64,000 nucleotides of DNA from Geomonas propionica (lineage in GTDB: Bacteria; Desulfobacterota; Desulfuromonadia; Geobacterales; Geobacteraceae). The stretch is taken from NCBI RefSeq assembly GCF_016458235.1, contig NZ_JAEMHK010000003.1, positions 248,001 through 312,000 on the forward strand. Direction: 5' to 3'. Within the stretch, counting starts at the first letter, position 1. Each line of letters begins with the position of its first letter. The translations under genes were made by a program, and so were the position numbers. Below the pieces are notes generated by a model, which saw only the letters and a program-made list of their open reading frames with translations, made no database searches and was not told where the DNA came from. Below, one piece after another: positions 16,461-24,045 of the stretch.

Positions 16461-17333
16461 ATGGAAAAATTGAAGCTCGGCATCCCGAAGGGGAGCCTTG
16501 AAAACGCCACCGTCGACCTGTTCAAGAAAGCCGGCTGGCAGATATCGATCTCTTCGCGCAGCTACTTCCCCGGTATCGATGACGATGAGATCAAGTGCTC
16601 CCTGATCCGTCCGCAGGAGATGGGCAAGTACGTCGAACGCGGCACCATCGACGTCGGCATCGCCGGCCGCGATTGGATCCGCGAGAACGAGTCGGACGTC
16701 ATCGAAGTCTGCGAGATGGTCTACTCCAAAGTCTCCCGCCGCCCCGCCCGCTGGGTGCTGGTGGTGAACGGCAACTCGAAGATCCAGGGCCCCGAAGACC
16801 TCCACGGCGCCACCATCTCCACCGAGCTCGTCGGTTTCACCAAGCGCTACTTCGCCGAGAGGAACATCCCCGTCACCGTCGAGTTCTCCTGGGGCGCCAC
16901 CGAGGCGAAAGTCGTCGAGGGACTCTGCGACGCCATCGTTGAAGTCACCGAGACCGGTTCCACCATCAAGGCCAACGGTCTCAGGATCGTCACCGAGTTG
17001 ATGGAATCCGTCCCCGTCATGGTCGTCAACAAGGCCGCCTGGGAAGATCCGTGGAAGCGCGCCAAGATCGAGCAGATCGCGACGCTTTTGCAATCCTCCC
17101 TGCGCGCGGAGGGTATGGTTGGTCTGAAGATGAACGCGCCGAAAGAGAAGGTTGCGGAGATCACCGCCGTCATCCCCAGTCTCAAGAGCCCGACCGTTGC
17201 TAATCACTACAACTCCGAGTGGGTTTCCATCGAGAGCATCATGCCCGAACAAGAAGTCCGCCGCATCGTCCCCGAACTCATCAAACTCGGAGCCGAAGGC
17301 ATCGTGGAGTATTCGCTCAACAAGATCATCTAG
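16461..17333 (+). CDS. hisG: ATP phosphoribosyltransferase, long form
   Basis: A 290-residue HisG catalysing the first, committed step of histidine synthesis (ATP + PRPP). Catalytic domain motifs: [32 protein letters not shown] and the PRPP loop region [21 protein letters not shown]. The C-terminal 75 residues ([12 protein letters not shown] to [15 protein letters not shown]) are the ACT-like regulatory domain that lets histidine inhibit the long form, so HisZ is not needed. Follows hisI across a terminator. Confidence 0.96.
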   Translation: MEKLKLGIPKGSLENATVDLFKKAGWQISISSRSYFPGIDDDEIKCSLIRPQEMGKYVERGTIDVGIAGRDWIRENESDVIEVCEMVYSKVSRRPARWVLVVNGNSKIQGPEDLHGATISTELVGFTKRYFAERNIPVTVEFSWGATEAKVVEGLCDAIVEVTETGSTIKANGLRIVTELMESVPVMVVNKAAWEDPWKRAKIEQIATLLQSSLRAEGMVGLKMNAPKEKVAEITAVIPSLKSPTVANHYNSEWVSIESIMPEQEVRRIVPELIKLGAEGIVEYSLNKII

Positions 17334-17355
17334 AACTCAAGCGCAGCTAAAATCA

Positions 17356-17392
17356 AAAAGCCGGCCACCGCAAGGTGGACCGGCTTTTGTTT
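17356..17392. terminator. Bidirectional terminator between hisG and the nucleoside transporter
   Basis: Stem AAAAGCCGGCCACC / GGTGG-A-CCGGCTTTT with loop GCAA. A-rich on one side and T-rich on the other, as expected for two-way use. Confidence 0.85.
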
Positions 17393-17409
17393 TGCTATAT
17401 TGCACGCCC

Positions 17410-18639
17410 TTATTGCCTAAACAAAATCCCGGCGATGGCAGCGTTAAGCAGGTTTGCCAGGCTGGCAGCCAGGACGCACCGAAGACCAAGCCGCGCGACA
17501 TCGCTTTTGCGGGATGGAGCAAGTTCACCCAGACCGCCGATTTGAATCCCTACCGAGGTAAAATTGGCAAACCCGGTAAGGGCAAAACAGGCAATCATAA
17601 AACCCTTCGGTGACAATTGCGCTTGTTGCAGTCCCCCAAACCCGATCACCTCGTTAAATGCCGTCTTCTGTCCGAGTAACTTGGCCAGTCCCATCGCGTC
17701 GGAAGATGGAGCACCGACGACATACGCTGCAGGGGCGAAGAGCCACCCGAGCACGGTTTCAAGATCGGAACTATTGTTGCTGGCCGTGACAACCAGGAAA
17801 TTCAGCAGATGGATGAGCGGGATGAAGCCAAGCAGCATGACGCTTATGGCCACGACAACCTTCCATCCGTCCATGGCGCCGCGTCCCACTGCATCCAAGA
17901 GGTTGACTCCCGCATCGTGTTTTGCGTGCGCTACCGGCTCATCTGCGGCGGCACCCGCACCTTCGGGAACAAGCAGCTTCGCGAAGATGATGGCTGCCGG
18001 AGCTGCCATGATGTTTGCGGCGAGGACGTATTCCATCCGTGCTCCCATTCCTGCATATACGAGCGGCATGCCGGCGCCGACCGTAGACATGCCGACTACC
18101 ATGACCTGAAACAGCTGTGCCTCACTCAAGCTCTTTATATAAGGACCAACGGTCATGGCTCCCTGCACCTGCCCGATAAAAATGTTGCTGGCGACTACGG
18201 TGGCTTCAGCACCGGTAAGACCGAACAGCCGCTTGAAGCCGTGCGACATGGCCCCGATAACCCGCGGCATCACTCCCCAATAATAGAGCATGTTGATCAG
18301 TGCGCCGAAAAAAATGATCTGCATCAGGGCGTCCAGCAAAAAGACGTAGGAACTGCCCTTGAAGCCGGGGATTCCTTTGAATCCCTCGAAAAGGGGTCCG
18401 AACACGAACTTGGTGCCCTCGTCTGCAAATTTCATGATCTTCAGCAGACCCGCGCTGACTGTCTCGAATACCGTCACTCCGAACGCTGTGTGGAGAACCA
18501 GGTAGGCGAAAACGACGTTGAAGGCCAGCGCATAGAGAACTGGGGTCCAACGGATGTCTTTCCTAGACCGCGATAAAGACACTGCAACGGCAAGCAGTAC
18601 GATGACGCCTAAGACGCCGCGAAAAACCTGTTCAATCAA
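17410..18639 (-). CDS. Concentrative nucleoside transporter family protein (NupC-like)
   Basis: A 409-residue inner-membrane protein with about ten hydrophobic segments. Motifs LFGLTGAEATVVASNIFIGQ, MSTVGAGMPLVYAGMGA and ALTGFANFTSVGIQIGGLG are typical of cation-coupled nucleoside transporters. It would import nucleosides with H+ or Na+. Its start overlaps the end of the upstream activator gene by four bases, so the two are translationally coupled; nucleoside supply is thus a plausible theme of that regulator. Codon use is less GC-rich than the neighbouring his genes. Confidence 0.88.
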   Translation of the reverse strand: MIEQVFRGVLGVIVLLAVAVSLSRSRKDIRWTPVLYALAFNVVFAYLVLHTAFGVTVFETVSAGLLKIMKFADEGTKFVFGPLFEGFKGIPGFKGSSYVFLLDALMQIIFFGALINMLYYWGVMPRVIGAMSHGFKRLFGLTGAEATVVASNIFIGQVQGAMTVGPYIKSLSEAQLFQVMVVGMSTVGAGMPLVYAGMGARMEYVLAANIMAAPAAIIFAKLLVPEGAGAAADEPVAHAKHDAGVNLLDAVGRGAMDGWKVVVAISVMLLGFIPLIHLLNFLVVTASNNSSDLETVLGWLFAPAAYVVGAPSSDAMGLAKLLGQKTAFNEVIGFGGLQQAQLSPKGFMIACFALTGFANFTSVGIQIGGLGELAPSRKSDVARLGLRCVLAASLANLLNAAIAGILFRQ

Positions 18640-20237
18640 GACAGCCTCCTTCCCTCTTCAGCAAGACAACCAACCAGGGTGTTATAGGTGCAGCCAAGGG
18701 CCTCAGCCAGCTTGGTGGGCTGAATTTTAGCCCGGCCGCCGAGGCTTGCGACTACATGGCGCACATAGGCAGACTGCAGTTCCTTCAGTGAGACCTGTCT
18801 CGTCCTGAGATCATTGAGACTGGACACGGGGAGTAGGAAGCGTTGCCATTCATCAGAGGCTGCATGCAGTGCCGGAGTGACTACTACTCTTTTCGCCATG
18901 ATCTCCTTGAAGATATCATCTCCGAGGAGGACAAGCCGCTTGATATAGGTAGAAAGCTCCCTCATGTTTCCTGGCCAAGCATATCCGGCAAGAACTGCGA
19001 CGTTGTGTGGCTGCAGCAGCTCGTTCCATGTTGCACGGATCATGTCTGGGGTGAGGACTGCATGCCCACTCTCGGAGATGATCGGCCGCCACATGAGGCG
19101 ATAAGCGAGATTGCAGGCAATGTTACCTATGTCCTGCGGCCGCATCTGCCGCAGGGGGACGGTGTGCAACTCAACGTCGGCGACGCGATAGTAAAGGTCG
19201 TCACGCAAGGTTCGAAGGCGTCCCGGTTGCGCTGCTGAAATGATGCGGACATTAGACCGCATCGTCTGGGTCCCGCCGAGCCTCGTATAACTGCCATCTT
19301 GAAGGAACCGCAACAGTTTTGCCTGAACGCGGGGAGACATTTCCGGCAATTCGTCCAAAAACAGTGTGCCGCCAGCCGCCTCCTCCACCAGTCCCTTCTT
19401 CATGCGCTTGGCGTCAGTGAACGCACCAAGCTCGTGTCCGAATAGTTCTGACTCCAGACGCTCGCCTTCGAAAAAGGCGCAGTTCAGCGCCAGAAATGGC
19501 TTCTCGTGCCGAGTGGAAAAATCATGTAAGTACCACGCAAGTGATTCCTTGCCTGTCCCGGTCTCGCCAACGAGCAGGGTGTTGAGCCCGGACCGTCCCA
19601 CCTGAACTGCGCGTTCGCGCAAAAGGTCGATGGCGTTGGGATCTATCCGCCGCTTATCCGCATAGCTTCCGCCCGCCATGTCAGGTTCTTCGTATTCGTA
19701 GAATCGCTGGGACAACATTTTGTCGCTATCCGAGAGCTTAGCGTTGCGAAGTTTCTTGATAATCGCCTGATATGCTTCCGCAGGGCACTCCCCTGCAATC
19801 AGAACCCTCATCAGCCGATACTGTATCCACCGCCTCTCCTCCAACGTTGTCCCGTTCTCGGGATCCTGCGGCGTCCACGTTCGCCGTGCGGTCTCGTACT
19901 CGTTTACCTCATACTTAAGGCCATGACATTGTGCCCATTTCAGAACATCTGGTGCGTACTGTGATGCGGAGACGGTGATTCTGTCGAGGACGGTATGCGG
20001 TTGAGCAGTTAGCAATTTGCTTGCCGATCTCAGTACGTTCTTTTCGGCGTGTAAAAGTACGATGAGAGCGTCATCCCCTTCCCGCATTTCACCAAATAGC
20101 TGTTCTAGCCTTTCAACGAAGTTCCCGGGATAAAGATGATTAATTCTGATGGAATAGTGGGGATGTTTTCTTGTCACATGGAGGGCTCGTGACACGGAGG
20201 GCTCCCAGAAATCACATTGGATGTGCAAGCATTTCAT
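18636..20237 (-). CDS. Sigma-54-type activator with unrecognised N-terminal domain
   Basis: A 533-residue regulator. The N-terminal 185 residues match no sensor domain I recognise (no receiver, PAS or GAF motif). The AAA+ core has Walker A GETGTGKE, the sigma-54 loop as GAFTDA instead of GAFTGA, Walker B GTLFLDE, and RDDLYYRVADVELHTVPLR. The C-terminus (LAEALGCTYNTLVGCLAEEG) is a possible Fis-like helix-turn-helix. ATG 20237 is used; a TTG at 20249 is an alternative. It overlaps the transporter gene by four bases. RtcR-like regulators are a distant alternative; no RNA-repair genes are present. Confidence 0.8.
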   Translation of the reverse strand: MKCLHIQCDFWEPSVSRALHVTRKHPHYSIRINHLYPGNFVERLEQLFGEMREGDDALIVLLHAEKNVLRSASKLLTAQPHTVLDRITVSASQYAPDVLKWAQCHGLKYEVNEYETARRTWTPQDPENGTTLEERRWIQYRLMRVLIAGECPAEAYQAIIKKLRNAKLSDSDKMLSQRFYEYEEPDMAGGSYADKRRIDPNAIDLLRERAVQVGRSGLNTLLVGETGTGKESLAWYLHDFSTRHEKPFLALNCAFFEGERLESELFGHELGAFTDAKRMKKGLVEEAAGGTLFLDELPEMSPRVQAKLLRFLQDGSYTRLGGTQTMRSNVRIISAAQPGRLRTLRDDLYYRVADVELHTVPLRQMRPQDIGNIACNLAYRLMWRPIISESGHAVLTPDMIRATWNELLQPHNVAVLAGYAWPGNMRELSTYIKRLVLLGDDIFKEIMAKRVVVTPALHAASDEWQRFLLPVSSLNDLRTRQVSLKELQSAYVRHVVASLGGRAKIQPTKLAEALGCTYNTLVGCLAEEGRRLS

Positions 20238-20389
20238 TTTGATGTCCAATTAAAGCCGCGCGAGAAGTTTCATTTAATAATACAATTAATTTCAAAAAAT
20301 AAAAGTATAATTGAGTTGATTCGATAGCTAGTTGGTGAGTAGTTGATGCAAGTTATGGTATCTCAATTGGTTTTCTGTCTCTTATAGGC

Positions 20390-20406
20390 TTGGCATTAAT
20401 ATTGAT
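20390..20406 (+). promoter_or_regulatory. Candidate sigma-54 promoter
   Basis: TTGGCATTAATATTGAT matches the -24/-12 pattern (GG, 10 bases, then G) with one change, GA for GC at -12. It lies on the plus strand, divergent from the sigma-54-type activator gene, in an AT-rich stretch. A predicted start would be near 20417. Confidence 0.3.
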
Positions 20407-20545
20407 TAGGGGGGAATGTCAGATGCGCAGCTGGATACCGCGGGAGCCCGGCATCCGTAAGTCTGATGCTGTGCCGCTCCTGATCAAAGCGAGCTGAATG
20501 AGGGCTAGAGTGTTGGAAGACTGCGCGTTGAACAAGCCATATCGC

Positions 20546-20815
20546 ATGATTAATAAATGTCTCGCTGTTTTGATGCTGTGCGACATGGGAACTACCGACA
20601 AATTGCGAGTAGAGGGGCGCCTGATCCACATCAAGAAGCTTCTGGTGCGTAATTCGTTCCCTGGCGCACCCTTGTCACATTATTGCCGCTGTGAAGTTGA
20701 ACTTGAAAAACTGTTGGCACAGGTTGATGAAATATCGGAAAAAGGCTGTGATAGACAGAATCTGGTGGTTCTTTTCAAACACATTGACGTCATAGAGGTG
20801 ATGGCGGGGCATTAA
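20546..20815 (+). CDS. Small hypothetical protein, uncertain
   Basis: An 89-residue open frame (longer, from 20498, if ATG there is used) downstream of the candidate sigma-54 promoter. It contains several Cys, a charged helix CEVELEKLLAQVDEISEKG and a hydrophobic C-terminal segment. No family is recognised and no good ribosome site precedes either start. The base composition is lower in GC than the core genes. It may be a real accessory gene, a fragment of one, or chance. Confidence 0.3.
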   Translation: MINKCLAVLMLCDMGTTDKLRVEGRLIHIKKLLVRNSFPGAPLSHYCRCEVELEKLLAQVDEISEKGCDRQNLVVLFKHIDVIEVMAGH

Positions 20816-20957
20816 ACACCAGATGTAGTGCCTATGGATTTTGATTTGACTCATTAATGGAGGCATCAAGTAATTTTATTCAATCTTATCAAGGTAGCCG
20901 AATAGAGCTAGGTGGCGCTTAAATCTGGTACTAAATTCAAAAGAAGGGGAGTACGTT

Positions 20958-21377
20958 ATGGTATGCAGTAGTTGCGGGTCCGATAATACACAACGTTTGC
21001 AAGTTATCTTTGAAGGGGGCACACAGAACATCAATACTGAGAGTAAAACAGCTGGCATCGGTATCGGTGGAGGTGGGAGACTGGGCTTCGGGAGTGCCGT
21101 GACAACCACAAATGGTACTTCTCAGTCCATGTTGGCTCAAAAGTCAGCACCTCCCGCAAAAAAACGGCTTGTCGAAATTTACTGGATGTTGGGGGCGCTG
21201 CTCATGTTCGTGGTCGGAGGTGGCTGGATTGTCATCGCTCTGATCACAATTTGCGCTGCAGGGTACTCGGCATATAGGAAGATTAAATATAACTCTGAAC
21301 AGTTTCCGGTTCTCTATCAACGTTGGTTGGAAAGTTGGATGTGCCACAAATGCGGGGCGGTCTACCTGCAAGCTTAA
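20958..21377 (+). CDS. Small membrane protein with split zinc ribbon, function unknown
   Basis: A 139-residue protein with CxxC at residues 3-6 (CSSCGS) and again at 129-132 (CHKCG), a glycine-rich stretch (GIGIGGGGRLGFG) and a hydrophobic hairpin at about 75-104. The two CxxC pairs probably join into one zinc ribbon on the cytoplasmic side of the membrane. The ribosome site GGGGAG and the ATG are well placed. The gene lies in the low-GC accessory segment and has no recognisable partner. Confidence 0.65.
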   Translation: MVCSSCGSDNTQRLQVIFEGGTQNINTESKTAGIGIGGGGRLGFGSAVTTTNGTSQSMLAQKSAPPAKKRLVEIYWMLGALLMFVVGGGWIVIALITICAAGYSAYRKIKYNSEQFPVLYQRWLESWMCHKCGAVYLQA

Positions 21378-21804
21378 CTTTAGCGAACGCCTGGGGACCA
21401 AGGGGGCGTTCTTGATGTTTTGGCATTTGCTGGGACTAGAAACCGGCTAAGGCTAAGATGTCAGGAACGCCCGTTCGCAGTAACGACTTCAAACGGCCTA
21501 CAGCTTATTTTCCAGGACCTCCTTCTGCCGCACACGTGCCTTTCTATTTTGCCGAAAGGCAACTCACCGATAGCACCACCCACGCGTAGAACTTCCCCTC
21601 AACTATCTGGTAGTAATCAAGAGCCGGCAACGCACCGTCAGGAGGAACCATGCATGGGTATATAAGACTGCGGCGATGGTGCGAAGGAGGTTAGGCTTTC
21701 ACCAAAATGGGTGAGAGAAAGGAGCGGCATCGCGCTTGCCAACGGGGCCGGCAGTGGTATGGTAGTGCATTAATTGTTGCTAATCACGCGTAGGAGGTCT
21801 TGCT

Positions 21805-22422
21805 ATGCCTTTTAACAACGTATCGCATCCCGAGATGATTGGTAAGGCAGCGCCGGTCGTTCAGGCATTAACCCCCGAATTTTACGCATACTTAGTGTCG
21901 ATCTTTCCCACCCCGCAGAGCATCAACGAGCTCTACCAAAAGTACCAAGCCAGCTTCACCGCATCCCTACCAGGCGACGACCCGGAGAAGGTCAAGGAGT
22001 GCGAGGCCGACCGTGAGGCTCTCAATCACGCCATCGGCTTACTCGTCGGTTTTGGTAAAGTGGCCAACCGGAAAGATCCGACCATTCTGGAAAAACTCGG
22101 CCTCAGTCATATCGTCGAGAAGCCGGCTGGGACCGCCAAGGGCGTGGGGAAGGTCTCTGATTTTAGAGTCCTTTTCGATAGCAATGGAAAGCCCTATGTT
22201 TCCTTGGCCAAACTTGGAAGCGCAAAAGGATACGACGTGTGGGCCTGCGCTGGCGACCCGAGCGTCGAAAGCAATTGGAAGTCTCTGGTATGGTCAACCA
22301 GTTGCAAAAAGATACCCATCGTCGGTCTTGATCGGTCGGTCCCCAACTTCCTGAGGATCAGGGGCAAACGGGGAGATGCCGTAGGCTCCTGGTCTCACTT
22401 CATTAAGCTCGATCCCGCCTAA
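21805..22422 (+). CDS. Hypothetical protein, 205 residues
   Basis: Well-formed gene with AGGAGG eight bases before the ATG and a strong terminator directly after the stop. No signal peptide or membrane helix. The N-terminal half is helical (EFYAYLVSIFPTPQSINELYQKYQ); the C-terminal half (VSDFRVLFDSNGKPYVSLAKL, DVWACAGDP, FLRIRGKRGDAVGSWSHFIKL) has a beta-strand pattern that resembles a fibronectin-III-like sandwich. I do not recognise a family. It lies between a gene-free stretch (21378-21804, nothing seen) and the repeat array. Confidence 0.65.
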   Translation: MPFNNVSHPEMIGKAAPVVQALTPEFYAYLVSIFPTPQSINELYQKYQASFTASLPGDDPEKVKECEADREALNHAIGLLVGFGKVANRKDPTILEKLGLSHIVEKPAGTAKGVGKVSDFRVLFDSNGKPYVSLAKLGSAKGYDVWACAGDPSVESNWKSLVWSTSCKKIPIVGLDRSVPNFLRIRGKRGDAVGSWSHFIKLDPA

Positions 22423-22429
22423 ATTCTCA

Positions 22430-22468
22430 CTCGCCCCCTCTCGACTGCGCGGAGGGGGCGAGCGTTTC
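22430..22468 (+). terminator. Terminator after the 205-residue hypothetical gene
   Basis: Perfect 11-bp stem CTCGCCCCCTC / GAGGGGGCGAG followed by CGTTTCT. Confidence 0.8.
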
Positions 22469-22547
22469 TGTGACTTTTCCCGCCATGTCGGTCGGTAAAA
22501 ACATCGAGCCCATTCGTGAGCTGAAGTACGAAATCAGGCGATAAAAA

Positions 22548-22769
22548 TGTCACTTCGATACACGAAGTGGAACTTCTGGAGGCGAACGTGACACTTCGAG
22601 CGTCCAAGTGTCACTTTCGGCCCGGAATATGTCACTTCGTGCCTCCAAGTGTCATTTTCGGGCCCGAAAAGTTCACTTCGTGCATCCAAGTGTCATTTCA
22701 GGACGCGAGAAGTTCACGTCGTCACCTGACGTGTCATTTTCGAGTGCGAGAAGATCACTTGGATGTGGG
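22548..22769. repeat. 41-bp degenerate tandem repeat array, possible IS21-family end
   Basis: Units start at 22567, 22608, 22649, 22690 and 22731, preceded by a half unit. Each begins GTGTCATTTTC (or close) and ends TTCACTTCGTGCATCCAA (or close). CACTTCG-ATACA-CGAAGTG at 22551-22569 is a perfect palindrome. IS21-family ends carry several such TGTCA-starting repeats bound by the IstA transposase; no istA or istB is in the window. Confidence 0.75.
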
Positions 22770-22897
22770 ATGCGTCATTCCAGCGGGTTGCGGGTGAATC
22801 TCATTGCCAACATGCACACTACTGCGGCAGCATGATTGGAGAGCACTTCCAGAGAGGGAGGTGGCGGTGGGAGGGGGCCAACACTGCGCGCATCCTT

Positions 22898-23095
22898 TCA
22901 TCTTCTTTCGTGCGCTTTTTTCCCGTGCACCCGTTCGTAGGCTCGGCAGAAGGGGCAGACGTCTTCCTCGATCTTGTTGACGAAGTCGTAGACGAGGCCC
23001 TTCTGGTGATAGCGGGCATGAAGACACACGGGGCAGAGTTCGCATACCTTCGCCATGGCTTTATCGAGGGGGGTGAGGTTCTCCGTTGGGGGCAT
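22898..23095 (-). CDS. Small Cys-rich protein, probable zinc binder
   Basis: A 65-residue protein with CELCPVC (CxxCxxC) and CPFC near the C-terminus, and a basic tail GKKAHERR. The Cys pairs suggest one zinc or iron-sulfur site. Starting at ATG 23095 uses the ribosome site AAAGGA; a longer frame from 23173 has an atypical basic extension. Position near a nucleotidyltransferase toxin-antitoxin pair may be chance. Function unknown. Confidence 0.6.
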   Translation of the reverse strand: MPPTENLTPLDKAMAKVCELCPVCLHARYHQKGLVYDFVNKIEEDVCPFCRAYERVHGKKAHERR

Positions 23096-23181
23096 GGCTC
23101 GATCCTTTCTGCGATGTCTGTCGGACTCAGGGGAGGCAAGGGGAGCTTGGTAGTTCGTCAGGCGGCAATGCACGGATGAAG

Positions 23182-23487
23182 TTAGAATCGTTCGAAGAAA
23201 ACTAATCCTACACGCTTAATGTGTTTCTGCAGTTCGACGCTGGTGATCTGAGTGAATATAGAGAGGTCGATCTGATAAGGCAGCAAGAGGTCGTCCAGTT
23301 CTTCCGCAATCGTACCTAGTTCAGAAGAGGTCAGGCTGTCACCGAGGAGGGTAAGGTCAATATCCGAGCCGGGCTTGTAATTTCCTTTCGCTCGCGAACC
23401 GTACAGCACGGCCTTCTCTACTGCCGTATGGCGGGACAGCACGGTTTGAATGCTCTCAATGGTCCTGTCACTTAACCCGCAGTTCAT
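23182..23487 (-). CDS. Minimal nucleotidyltransferase (MNT antitoxin type)
   Basis: A 101-residue protein with the MNT signature GSX10DXD (GSRAKGNYKPGSDIDL), the active site that binds Mg-ATP. In HEPN/MNT pairs the MNT enzyme adds AMP to a Tyr of the HEPN toxin and so silences it. The start ATG overlaps the stop of the HEPN gene by one base (TAATG), with GGGAG just upstream, so translation is coupled. The toxin gene comes first, as is common in this family (HI0073/HI0074 type). Confidence 0.87.
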   Translation of the reverse strand: MNCGLSDRTIESIQTVLSRHTAVEKAVLYGSRAKGNYKPGSDIDLTLLGDSLTSSELGTIAEELDDLLLPYQIDLSIFTQITSVELQKHIKRVGLVFFERF

Positions 23488-23990
23488 TACTCCCACTCGC
23501 CCTGGTCTGCCAGTTCGTTAAATTTCCGATGCATCTGCTCAAACGCGGGGTAAAACCTCTTCAAGATATTCTGACAGATCTCTTCGGCTGTCTCCAGATT
23601 GTAGGTGTGCGAGCTGAGGTTGCGCGCTTTGATCATGTCCATCCAGGCTTCACCGTCGTCGATCAGGTCATTTTTAAATGCAACCCTGGTTGCATCCTTT
23701 GACCCGATAATGCCGGATAGGCCTTTCCCTTCAAGGTAGTCCTTCAAGACATTCCAAGCCAACTCGTGAGTGAACTCAAATCCCTGCACCAATCCCTGCT
23801 GTTCCAGTTCGGTCAGGTCTCGCTGCCCGGCAAGCTCGACAGCGCGACGCAATGTTTCGAAGGCCTTGCTGAAATTATTAAAACGCTGCTTCCAGCGAAT
23901 GTCATCTTGCACTTGGCCGCTCCCTGGCAACACCGCAGTCTCTTTCACTAAAGAACCGTATTGCTGGTCCCGGAATGTATGCTGTTTCAT
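23487..23990 (-). CDS. HEPN-domain toxin, nucleotidyltransferase substrate-binding protein
   Basis: A 167-residue helical protein of the HI0074/HepT group. The motif RNLSSHTY at residues 123-130 fits RX4HXY exactly: Arg and His form the RNase site and Tyr is the residue modified by MNT partners. WNVLKDYLE and ILKRFYPAFEQM are typical of the family. ATG 23990 is used; a TTG at 24002 is possible. The first 30 residues look extra compared with the usual 130-145-residue length. Partner of the downstream MNT gene. Confidence 0.85.
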   Translation of the reverse strand: MKQHTFRDQQYGSLVKETAVLPGSGQVQDDIRWKQRFNNFSKAFETLRRAVELAGQRDLTELEQQGLVQGFEFTHELAWNVLKDYLEGKGLSGIIGSKDATRVAFKNDLIDDGEAWMDMIKARNLSSHTYNLETAEEICQNILKRFYPAFEQMHRKFNELADQGEWE

Positions 23991-24005
23991 ACCCTTTGTC
24001 AATGA

Positions 24006-24032
24006 TGCCCCTAGCCTTTGAAGCTAGGGGCA
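24006..24032. terminator. Stem-loop between the toxin gene and the oxidoreductase gene
   Basis: Perfect 10-bp stem TGCCCCTAGC / GCTAGGGGCA, 7-base loop, but no T run. Perhaps an RNA end or processing site rather than a full terminator. Confidence 0.45.
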
Positions 24033-24045
24033 CTAATTCGTTCTG

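Noticed and set aside
20396-20634. Two overlapping 71-77-residue minus-strand frames
   Set aside because: They overlap each other and the plus-strand ORF, with no ribosome site or conserved pattern.
21420-21665. 81-residue plus-strand open frame
   Set aside because: No ribosome site, poor coding character, no recognisable domain; most likely chance.
22548-22790. CRISPR array
   Set aside because: The repeats are contiguous and degenerate with no unique spacers, and no cas genes are near.
22608-22835. 75-residue frame with repeated SLRASKCHFRA-like words
   Set aside because: The protein repeat simply reflects the 41-bp DNA repeat array.
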